This document shows, one piece after another, positions 22,352-29,487 of a DNA stretch of 33,894 nucleotides (the stretch's first letter is position 1; every line of letters begins with the position of its first letter). The DNA lies in NCBI GenBank assembly GCA_029561145.1, contig JAKQJM010000076.1, positions 1 to 33,894 of the forward strand, read 5' to 3'. This DNA comes from Pseudomonadota bacterium (GTDB taxonomy: Bacteria > Pseudomonadota > Gammaproteobacteria > Xanthomonadales > Rhodanobacteraceae). Below the pieces are notes generated by a model that searched no databases, was not told where the DNA came from, and was given only the letters and a program-made list of their open reading frames with translations. The position numbers were made by a program, and so were the translations under genes.

Positions 22352-25147
22352 TCAGTTCGGCAGCTCGAACCCATCGACGAATATGACGTCCGGCAGCGGC
22401 ACTGCATTGCACGACTGCACGACCAGGTCGTCGATGTACCAGCCGTGCGGGACACGTCCTGCAGAACTGTCGGTGCCGAGGCGGAAGCGGAAACGGACGG
22501 TCTGGCCCGCCAGCGTGGTCAGGTCGACCACCGAACGCAGGTAGGCTTGCGGATCGCCACACCACGCATTCAGCCCGGACAACGGATTCTGGAACGTCGT
22601 CGCGATCGGGCCGTTGTACGGATCGGTCAGCATCGCTGCGGCGCCGACCTGGGTGAAGGTCGTGCCGCCATCGGTCGACACCTCGAGGATGCCACCGTCG
22701 TAGCAGCTCGCGCCGTTCGATTCGATCGTCTGGTCACTCCAGAAGATCAGCGACAATGGACTCTGGCCAACCGGCAACGCGACTGCAGGCGATACCAGGC
22801 GCTGATCCGAAAGCGAGAGGACGTCCTGGGCCAGGTACGACTTCGTGCCGCCGTGTGGACGTGCCGCCGAGATCGCCCAGTTGCTGGGGCCCGAGCTGCC
22901 GGAGCCGAGCGTCCAGGCCGAGTTGTCGCCCTCGAAATCCGTCGAGTAGAGCGCGGTGCTGGTCGATCCGATCGGGCAGTCGCCGGGCAGCGGCACGGTC
23001 GTGAACGAGAAGGCGCTGGCGTCGGGACCGGTTCCGCAGATGTTGTTCGAACGCACGCGCCAGTAGAGCGTGGCGTTGGACGGCAAGTCGGAAGTCGGCA
23101 CGTGGCTGGTGCCGGTCACCGTGGCGGTATAGGTCAGCGGTGGTGCGAAGCCCGGCTCGTTGTCCACTTCGAGGATGTACTGGGCGCCCTGGCTCGATGC
23201 CGACCATGTGAAGGTCGGACGCACCGGCACGATGGTCGCATTGTTCGCCGGGCTCGAAAGTGCCGGGGCCGGCGGTGCGGCTGTCGCGATGCTGAGTCCG
23301 AGCGCCGTGCTCTGCACGATCGCGCCCGGGGTCGAGGTGCCCGTGATGCCGATGACCGAACTTCCGGCGGCGACGCCGGCGGTCGTGACCGTCACCGTGC
23401 TCGATCCCGCGGGGGCTACCGGATTGGTGCCGAAGCTCACGCTCGATCCGACCGGGTTTCCGCTCGCGGCGAGCGTGACCAGTTCCGAGAAGCCCTGGAA
23501 CTGGCCCACATTGATCAGGTAGTTCGCGTTGTCCGGTGCACACACCGATACATTGCCCGCGACCGGAACCAGCAGGTAGTTGGTGCCGACCAGGGTGCGA
23601 TCGGTAAAGACGTCCGGCGTGCCGCCGCGGTCATCGGACCAGAGGTAGTGCGCACGACCGTCCTCGTCCTGCAGTTGCTGGTCATAGTCGCCGTGGTAGC
23701 ACGTCGCGAGCGAGGTATCGAGCACGACGGGGCTCGATGTATCGGTCAGGCGCACGCTGGGTTGTGTCCAGGTCGCGCCATTGTCGAACGACGTACGCGA
23801 GTAGTAGTCGTAGCTCAGGTTGTTCGGGTCGAGCTGACGACTGTAGTAGCCCACGGTGACCTGGCCGGCCGCTCCCACCGAAACAGTCGGTTGGTACTGG
23901 TCGCGCGTCGTGCCGTCGTCGTTGATGCGGACTTCGGCGCTCCAGGTGCTCGTGCCGGGGTTGTAGCGCCGGTAAAAGACGTCGATGACATCGCCCGTGC
24001 CGAAGCCATCCGGATCGTAGGCATATACCGTGTGCAGGTAGCCGTTGCGAAACACGATCTGCGGCGAGGGCAGCAGGCGGATGTTGCCCTTGATGGCCGG
24101 GCGCGAGCACGAGGTTGTCGCCGCGGCGTCGCGCGGGTTGATCTGGTTCGTCATCGCCGGAGTGAGCGTCGTGTAGCTGACGCCGCCATCGGTCGAACGA
24201 AGGATTGGCACCTCGATGTTTCCGTTCGGGTAGCCGGTCGGTGGCATCCACTTGAGCCAGGTGACGTAGACGTCGCCGTTCGGCGCGATCGTCGGCCATG
24301 CGCCCTGGTTGCTTTCGCCGGCCGGGCTGATCGCCAACTGGGTGGACCAGGTCGCCCCGGCGTTGGTCGAATAGATGCTGTGGATGCGGCTGCCGGTGCC
24401 GAAGTCGGTCCAGACGATGTAGATGCGGCCGTAGAACGGGCTGGTCGGCTCGTTGTCGATCGCCATGATTTCCTTGTCGTCGTTGCCGCTCGCGAGTTGG
24501 CTGACGAAGACAAAGGTCTGGCAGTCATCGTCGGACCGGAAAAGGCCGAGGCCGCCGCTGCGCAAGGCAGCGTAGTAGAACTTGCCATCCTGACGACGCC
24601 AGACCAGGCTCGGATCGCCCGAATCGCTCGAACTCAGCGCCCCACGATCAACCCAGGTGAGGCCGCCGTCGGTCGATCGCGAGAAGCCCGAGAATCCCTG
24701 CGCCTGGGTCACGCCGTGGAACGAGTCGTTGTATGCCGCGCACAACGTGCCCGTGACCGGATTGCGCTCGATCGAAGTTTCACTCTGCGTGCGCGTGGCG
24801 CCGGTATCACCGGTCGGATTGCTGACATTGACGTCGGTACCTGGCTCCAGATAGGGCAGCGCCAATCCGTAGGGCTGCTCAGACTCGACCTGGCCGATGA
24901 AATCGGCTTGCCGACCGCAGGCCTTGGCCAGGAAGAAAAGCAGGCCGTCCATCATGCGCGCCTTGCCTGGATCATCCAGCAACGCGCAGGATTCCGCGGT
25001 CACATACGGTGCGGCGTTCGCTGCCGCTTTTGCAGCGGCCGCATCGACATCCGCCGCCGCGGCGGCTGCGCCTCCGCTCAGCGCAAACCCAAGCAACGCG
25101 CCAAGCACTCCTCCCACATGCACCCGTCCGAACGGATATCGGCTCAC
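22352..25147 (-). CDS. Exported BNR/sialidase-like protein with C-terminal DVIFxxGFE tail
   Basis: The protein has 931 residues. It starts with GTG, eight bases after GGGGAG. A signal peptide with a long alanine run covers about residues 1-32. The first 560 residues carry Asp-box motifs of six-bladed propellers: RSTDGGLTW (157-165), STNAGATW, RSTDGGVSY and SFDNGATW, as in sialidase/BNR proteins. I do not see a full sialidase active-site set (Arg triad, Tyr/Glu), so enzymatic activity is not claimed. After a Ser/Val-rich region and an Fn3-like domain (SPANNATIVPVRPTFTWSAS), a C-terminal jelly-roll-like domain (STDFEGDNSAWTLG, GWYIDDLVVQSC) also contains an Asp box (VSTDGGTTF). The protein ends DVIFVDGFELPN, a tail shared with two other proteins in this window. 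It is predicted to be secreted. Confidence 0.88.
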   Translation of the reverse strand: MSRYPFGRVHVGGVLGALLGFALSGGAAAAAADVDAAAAKAAANAAPYVTAESCALLDDPGKARMMDGLLFFLAKACGRQADFIGQVESEQPYGLALPYLEPGTDVNVSNPTGDTGATRTQSETSIERNPVTGTLCAAYNDSFHGVTQAQGFSGFSRSTDGGLTWVDRGALSSSDSGDPSLVWRRQDGKFYYAALRSGGLGLFRSDDDCQTFVFVSQLASGNDDKEIMAIDNEPTSPFYGRIYIVWTDFGTGSRIHSIYSTNAGATWSTQLAISPAGESNQGAWPTIAPNGDVYVTWLKWMPPTGYPNGNIEVPILRSTDGGVSYTTLTPAMTNQINPRDAAATTSCSRPAIKGNIRLLPSPQIVFRNGYLHTVYAYDPDGFGTGDVIDVFYRRYNPGTSTWSAEVRINDDGTTRDQYQPTVSVGAAGQVTVGYYSRQLDPNNLSYDYYSRTSFDNGATWTQPSVRLTDTSSPVVLDTSLATCYHGDYDQQLQDEDGRAHYLWSDDRGGTPDVFTDRTLVGTNYLLVPVAGNVSVCAPDNANYLINVGQFQGFSELVTLAASGNPVGSSVSFGTNPVAPAGSSTVTVTTAGVAAGSSVIGITGTSTPGAIVQSTALGLSIATAAPPAPALSSPANNATIVPVRPTFTWSASSQGAQYILEVDNEPGFAPPLTYTATVTGTSHVPTSDLPSNATLYWRVRSNNICGTGPDASAFSFTTVPLPGDCPIGSTSTALYSTDFEGDNSAWTLGSGSSGPSNWAISAARPHGGTKSYLAQDVLSLSDQRLVSPAVALPVGQSPLSLIFWSDQTIESNGASCYDGGILEVSTDGGTTFTQVGAAAMLTDPYNGPIATTFQNPLSGLNAWCGDPQAYLRSVVDLTTLAGQTVRFRFRLGTDSSAGRVPHGWYIDDLVVQSCNAVPLPDVIFVDGFELPN

Positions 25148-25322
25148 GATTCGTACTCCCCTGATGGCCCCAAAGCGACAAGCAACGCTGCCAACAGTAG
25201 CCCAGCATGGGCCCTGTTGCCTAGTTCCACAGATGGAGTGGATCCACCCTGCGACGTATCAGCGGGGGAGTGGCATCGGGAACGGTCGTTTCCGCCGCTT
25301 CGCCGGCACATCCGCCGTGCAA

Positions 25323-26174
25323 TCAGTCCCGCCCCTCGCAATCGACCGCGGGCAATGCCTGGCCCGAGAATGCCTGACGCAGGATTTCCTTTTCGAGGCG
25401 GGTGTAGATGTTGGCGTGAACGAGCTCGGGGTGCGGCGCGTAGCTCCAGTGCAGGTCCGGCACGGGGTTTCGGCACAGGGCGTCGGCAAGATGGGCAGTG
25501 GACGCACCGCTGTCGCCGGCCGAAGCGAGCAGCAAACGCGCGCGGATGCCGGGCGATCCTTGCAGTCGCGTGCCCGCTTCGCGCCACCATTGCTCCGCGT
25601 TCCACCACAGGCTCGGGTCGAGCGCGATATACGTATCGAACAGGTCTGGCTGCAGGAACAGCGTCTCCACGACGAACAGCCCGGCCAGCGACTCGCCGAT
25701 GATCGCCGTCTCGTCGCCGACCCGGTAGAACATGCGGATCCGCGGCATCAGCTCGTGTTCGATGAATCCGCGGAAGTTGGCTGACCCGCCAACCACGGGC
25801 GCGATTTCGCGGTCGCTCGCGACATCGGTCGGCCCGGTCAGGTCGCGTCGTCGTTCGGTGTTCTCGATGCCGACCAGCAGCATCGCCGGGATCTCGTCCT
25901 GCTCGATCAGCGCATCGAGCGTGGCCGCGAGATGCGGGAAATCCTCTTTCTCGCCGCCGTCGAGCATGTACAGGACAGGATAGAGGACCTCCGCCTTGCC
26001 GTCGTAGCCGGGCGGAACATGGACGTTGACCACGCGCGTCTCGGACAACAGGGTCGACGGAATGCGCAGGGTCAGGTGCGGCGGCACTGATTCATCGGCG
26101 ACGGATGTCCCGCCGTGCAGCATGCAGCAAACCATCCATGATCCGGCAAGAATGCGACGAATGGAGGAATGCAT
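25323..26174 (-). CDS. Exported serine esterase, Fes/IroE-like alpha/beta hydrolase
   Basis: The protein has 283 residues; AGGAG lies seven bases before the ATG. A signal peptide is likely (GSWMVCCMLHGGTSVADES), with Cys residues near the cleavage zone, though no clean lipobox is seen. The fold is that of the esterase D / ferric enterobactin esterase family: YPVLYMLDGGEKEDF, FIEHELMPRIRMFYRV, then the nucleophile elbow IIGESLAGLFV (Ser162), the acid in ALDPSLWW (Asp186) and the His in LVHANIY (His253). Members hydrolyse siderophore or simple esters; no siderophore gene is nearby, so the substrate is open. It lies 30 bp downstream of a small secreted protein gene, probably in the same transcript. 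Confidence 0.88.
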   Translation of the reverse strand: MHSSIRRILAGSWMVCCMLHGGTSVADESVPPHLTLRIPSTLLSETRVVNVHVPPGYDGKAEVLYPVLYMLDGGEKEDFPHLAATLDALIEQDEIPAMLLVGIENTERRRDLTGPTDVASDREIAPVVGGSANFRGFIEHELMPRIRMFYRVGDETAIIGESLAGLFVVETLFLQPDLFDTYIALDPSLWWNAEQWWREAGTRLQGSPGIRARLLLASAGDSGASTAHLADALCRNPVPDLHWSYAPHPELVHANIYTRLEKEILRQAFSGQALPAVDCEGRD

Positions 26175-26204
26175 CTGTTTTCTCCTGTGTCCGAGGGATC
26201 GCCT

Positions 26205-26798
26205 TCAGGATTCGAAACCGTGCGCGAAGATCAGGTCGGGCAACGCCGGCGTGGTGATGCCTGCGCCACTGTCCTCATAGCACCAGCCTTCGATGGTCGC
26301 CGGGAATCCGAGCGGAGCGGACGTCGACAAGGCCATCCAGCCATAGTTGATCAGGGTCGTTCCGTCATTGCGAAAACGCAGTCCGAGATAGCCCGATGTG
26401 CCTGCTTGCCACGCATGGGTGTTGCCGGTGAAGGCAGCGCGCGTGAACAGCGAATTTGCGTCGATCAGGGTACTCGCGCCCAGCACCGCGTAGATGTCGC
26501 CGCTGCTGGCAACGCCCGCGCCGCCCGTGCTTTCCGGTCCCCAGTAGAAGCGCAACTGCCCGCTCGGGTTCGTGCTCGCTGCAGCGTAGATGTCGATGTC
26601 GAATCCCGGTACCGTCGCCTCGGTGATTCCCGACACGCCACTGACCAGATTGACGTAGAGCCCCTCGGTAGTGGCCGGTACCGACAGCGCCGTGGTCGGA
26701 CCACACACGATCGCCGCCTGCGCCGAACTGCCTGTGAGGCACAGGATCAGGGCAGTTGCGACACGCCGATGCGCGGCACCGTGGAATCTTCCTCGCAT
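26205..26798 (-). CDS. Small secreted protein ending in DLIFAHGFES
   Basis: The protein has 197 residues, counted from an ATG that gives a clean signal peptide (HRRVATALILCLTGSSAQA, cleavage before AIVCG). The frame is open further upstream, but that part is arginine-rich and unlike a real N-terminus. The mature protein is beta-rich with Gly/Ser/Thr and aromatic residues (VPGFDIDIYAAASTNPSG, GTSGYLGLRFRNDG, TLINYGWMALSTSAP) and a likely Cys pair. I recognise no named family; the LGLRF-x-N and YGWM-x-L strands resemble the repeated beta sandwich of PEP-CTERM-type proteins. It ends with DLIFAHGFES, matching the tails of the neighbouring BNR and delta-60 proteins. The esterase gene follows after 30 bp. 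Confidence 0.8.
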   Translation of the reverse strand: MRGRFHGAAHRRVATALILCLTGSSAQAAIVCGPTTALSVPATTEGLYVNLVSGVSGITEATVPGFDIDIYAAASTNPSGQLRFYWGPESTGGAGVASSGDIYAVLGASTLIDANSLFTRAAFTGNTHAWQAGTSGYLGLRFRNDGTTLINYGWMALSTSAPLGFPATIEGWCYEDSGAGITTPALPDLIFAHGFES

Positions 26799-26942
26799 GC
26801 GTCTGCAACCTCGCCTCAGCCGTGTTGCTGTCGATCTTCCGCGAAGGCCTCCGACATATCCAGCCTCCAGCCTGACTGGTTGAAGGTAATGCAGATCAGG
26901 TGGCACAGCCGTGCGGCGTATCGGGCGCGGCGGTGCCGGCAA

Positions 26943-27296
26943 TCAGGGCGTCATGGCTTTCGCGGCTTGCTTGCGTCCCGCAAGGTTCGTCACGTATTCG
27001 ACGGTGTTGCCCTTGCCTGCGTCCTGGAAGGTGATGCGCGTGCCACTGGGATCGCGGCTGAGCGTAATCAGGCCGCCTTCGGAAAACATGCACCGGCCAG
27101 GATGAAGGCCATCATTGAACACTTCGATGCAGTCGCTGACTTCAAAGTCCTCGGCCTGGATCTTGACGACCTGGGTATCCCCATACGCGGTGATGCGCGC
27201 GCCGTTGCCGACAGTTTCGACCGTGACCTGGTTGTTCGGGCCGAAGCGCCCGGCAGAAAGCACCGCAGCAGCGACGAAGACGGTGGTAACAAGCAT
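26943..27296 (-). CDS. Small secreted protein, unknown
   Basis: The protein has 117 residues. The ATG at 27296 has AAGGGGG about eight bases upstream; the open frame before it is not used. A short signal-like segment (LVTTVFVAAAVLSAG) opens it. The mature part is beta-rich with DTQVVKIQAEDFEVSDCIEV, a Cys pair about 20 residues apart that could form a disulfide, and a lysine-rich end (GRKQAAKAM). No family is recognised. It is flanked by secreted proteins on the same strand, with gaps of 144 bp downstream and 170 bp upstream, so it may have its own promoter. Confidence 0.65.
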   Translation of the reverse strand: MLVTTVFVAAAVLSAGRFGPNNQVTVETVGNGARITAYGDTQVVKIQAEDFEVSDCIEVFNDGLHPGRCMFSEGGLITLSRDPSGTRITFQDAGKGNTVEYVTNLAGRKQAAKAMTP

Positions 27297-27466
27297 GGAT
27301 GATCCCCCTTTGATCAATGGATGCCCCGCCAACCTTACCGCGATTTGCGCCTGTCATTTTGCTGCGATGCAGCAACAAGGCGGAGGCGAGGTGCCGGACG
27401 GGGTTGCCGATGCCTTGGGACGGAGGTCCAGTCCGATGCGCGCGCGCAGAAAAAGCGCGCGATCCC

Positions 27467-28789
27467 TCATTCGAATCGGCCGTCGAAGATCAGGTCGAAA
27501 CGCGCCCGCACGATGCTGACGTAGTCATCGCCGCTGGAATTGTCCTCGAAGAACGTGCGACCGAAGATCAGCATGCAGCCATCGGCCGCGTCGTGGCCGA
27601 TGGCATGCATCTGGTCGTAGTCGCCGGATTGGCCGATGCCTGCCGGGTCGGCAATCGTGTAGCTGTTCCAGCCGTTGTGGCCAAACGCCATGTCGAGGCC
27701 TCCATCCGCAAACGTGCGGAGCAGGGTGAACTGGGTGCGATGCCCGAACGGCGCGGAAAACGGAAACGAGATCGCGCCGACGATGATGCGGTGGTTGGGC
27801 AACAGTTCGAGCGCATCGCGTTGCTCGAAGAACGGATAGATGCTCGGCTGTCCGGAAAGGCTGTAAAGCCTAAGGCCGAAGTTCGGAACGATCTGGCCAT
27901 GCGTATCGAGTCGCGTGATCAGGATGCAGCAACTGATGAAGCTGTTGCTTCCCTTGCCCGAGACCACGAGAGATCCGTCGACGTCGAGCGCCAGTGCGTT
28001 GGCGATCGTGCCGTTGAAATCCGGTGGCGGTTCCATGTCGACGAAGCCATCGTCGTTCCAGTCGGGATCCGGCGAGCCGTCCACGCGCAACTGGGCAACG
28101 ACAAGGTTGGGGCCATGCGTGTTGCCGCGCGAGCCACCGACCAGGATGCGCCCGTCCGGACGCACCACGAGCGCGTTGACGTCATGCCACGCGTTCGCGG
28201 GAAGGTTCATCACGACGCTGCCCGCAGTGCCGAAGGTCACGTCCGCCGCGCCGACACTGTCAAAGCGATACACCTTGCCCTGCTGTCCCTCGCGCCCGCC
28301 CAGCACGAACCGACCTGCCGAATCCCGCGCGAGATCGGCGGCGTCGAATCCATCCGCCGGCATCGGACCCTGGCCGAAAGTGGGCTCCGTCGTGCCGTTG
28401 GCGAGCACGTGACGCAGGCATCTGCTCGACCACAGGTAGGCGCCACTCGCGCCATCGCCGATCAGTCGAACATCGCGTTTCTGCCCGCAAGCCGGAAGCG
28501 TGATGCGACCTGTTCCGTCGCTGCCGAAGCTCGTGTCTGCGGCCCCGCTGCGCCAGGCGCGCCCGACCCAGACACTTCCGTCATCGAGCGGTGCGGCCCA
28601 GATGAAGCGTCCGTCGGCGAATACGTCGAGATCGCCGGTCGGCTGCGAAGAGTTGCCGGGCGTCTGTTGCGGTCGAAGAATGACGACCTGACCGTTCGTG
28701 CCGAATGCAGGATCGACGTCGCCCTCGAGGGCGCAGGCCTGCGACGCAGTGAAGCTCAGCAGGCAGAAGAGGATCGGTGGTATGCGCAT
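27467..28789 (-). CDS. Exported delta-60 repeat protein with C-terminal DLIFDGRFE tail
   Basis: The protein has 440 residues; GGAG lies six bases before the ATG, and the signal peptide is MRIPPILFCLLSFTASQACA. The mature protein is built of delta-60 repeats: VDPAFGTNGQVVILR, ADTSFGSDGTGRITL, ADVTFGTAGSVVMN with NALVVRPDGRILVGGSRGN, and LDMAFGHNGWNSYT. These modules of about 55-60 residues alternate a D-x-x-FG-x-x-G strand and a DGRI-x-V-G-G strand and are thought to form a propeller. Function is unknown in this family; most members are secreted or surface-exposed. The protein ends DLIFDGRFE, the same pattern as two neighbours. The 5' side opens into the 700-bp repeat-bearing gap. Confidence 0.87.
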   Translation of the reverse strand: MRIPPILFCLLSFTASQACALEGDVDPAFGTNGQVVILRPQQTPGNSSQPTGDLDVFADGRFIWAAPLDDGSVWVGRAWRSGAADTSFGSDGTGRITLPACGQKRDVRLIGDGASGAYLWSSRCLRHVLANGTTEPTFGQGPMPADGFDAADLARDSAGRFVLGGREGQQGKVYRFDSVGAADVTFGTAGSVVMNLPANAWHDVNALVVRPDGRILVGGSRGNTHGPNLVVAQLRVDGSPDPDWNDDGFVDMEPPPDFNGTIANALALDVDGSLVVSGKGSNSFISCCILITRLDTHGQIVPNFGLRLYSLSGQPSIYPFFEQRDALELLPNHRIIVGAISFPFSAPFGHRTQFTLLRTFADGGLDMAFGHNGWNSYTIADPAGIGQSGDYDQMHAIGHDAADGCMLIFGRTFFEDNSSGDDYVSIVRARFDLIFDGRFE

Positions 28790-29080
28790 TCGGAACTCCA
28801 GTGCGAATCGACGGATGACACGAACGCCGGATCGTGATCGATCAGGGCACGGATGCGTCCGGTAAACAGACAGGTTTCCCGCCCGTGGAAGCAACCGGGA
28901 GGCACAAGTCGCAGTATTCATGGACCCAGCCCGTAGGTACCGCAAGGGCGGCTGGCGGTTGCACGTGATCCGGGAGTGGCACTGCCGGATCGATGAGGAA
29001 GCGGAGCTTACCCGCCATTGGCGATCCTCCTGGGCTCAGGAGACATTCCGGAAAAGGGAATTCGCACGAGCCTGCATGCC
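28790..29080. other. Intergenic stretch without a supported gene
   Basis: Together with the repeats that follow, this forms a 698-bp gap between the delta-60 gene and the DUF5916 gene. It should hold the promoter of the delta-60 gene. Short open frames here have poor codon use and no protein pattern. A short hairpin (CTCCTG-GGCT-CAGGAG) lies just before the repeats. Confidence 0.5.
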
Positions 29081-29455
29081 CTTCGAAAGCCCCTCATCCG
29101 CCTTTGGCACCTTCTCCCGCGGGCGGGAGAAGGGAGTCAATGAAGGCGGAATCACGGACGAAGGGCTGATGATCAACGCATGCGTGCAAGAGGTGCGCAT
29201 TGACGGGTTCATGACGGTGCGGGTGGATGGCCTGCGCTTCGATAAGCCCCTCATCCGCCTTTGGCACCTTCTCCCGCCCGCGGGAGAAGGGAGTCAATAA
29301 AGGAGATATCGCTGCCGATGGGTTGATGGCGATGGCATGTGCGCAAGAGGTGCGCATCCACGGGCTCATGACGGTGCGGGTGGATGGGCCTGCGCTTCGA
29401 TAAGCCCCTCATCCGCCGTTGGCACCTTCTCCCGCTGGCGGGAGAAGGGGGTTGA
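29081..29455. repeat. Two and a half tandem copies of a 157-bp unit with palindromic core
   Basis: Copy A starts at 29081, copy B at 29237 and partial copy C at 29395. Each copy opens with CTTCGA(T)AAGCCCCTCATCC followed by a GGCACC box and a perfect 11-bp palindrome, CCTTCTCCCGC / GCGGGAGAAGG, around a two-base loop that differs in each copy (GG, CC, TG). The spacers of A and B share AAGAGGTGCGCAT and CTCATGACGGTGCGGGTGG or close variants. This is a mobile-intergenic-repeat type of element (BIME/REP-like). The palindromes lie 33 bp and more after the stop of the DUF5916 gene and could act as terminators or mRNA stabilisers. Confidence 0.85.
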
Positions 29456-29487
29456 TCGATGCGCGGTTCGGGCGTCGGGTTGCCCGA

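Noticed and set aside
22352-25147. Active sialidase
   Set aside because: Asp boxes alone mark a propeller fold. The arginine triad and Tyr/Glu pair of sialidases could not be identified, so only 'BNR/sialidase-like' is used.
22184-25702. A 1172-codon open frame on the plus strand
   Set aside because: It is antisense to the BNR-repeat and fadD genes, very rich in Arg, Ala and Gly, with no domain pattern. Long antisense frames are common in high-GC DNA. The minus-strand reading has a signal peptide, Asp boxes and a terminator.
27436-27464. Terminator formed by alternating GCGCGC runs around AGAAAAA
   Set aside because: The arms are simple CG repeats that pair in several registers, and no T-run follows on the minus strand. 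It could form a hairpin, but the evidence is too weak to annotate.
29081-29455. CRISPR array or a gene within the repeats
   Set aside because: The unit is 157 bp with conserved spacers, not 25-40 bp repeats with unique spacers. Short frames crossing it merely translate the repeat twice and lack a ribosome site.
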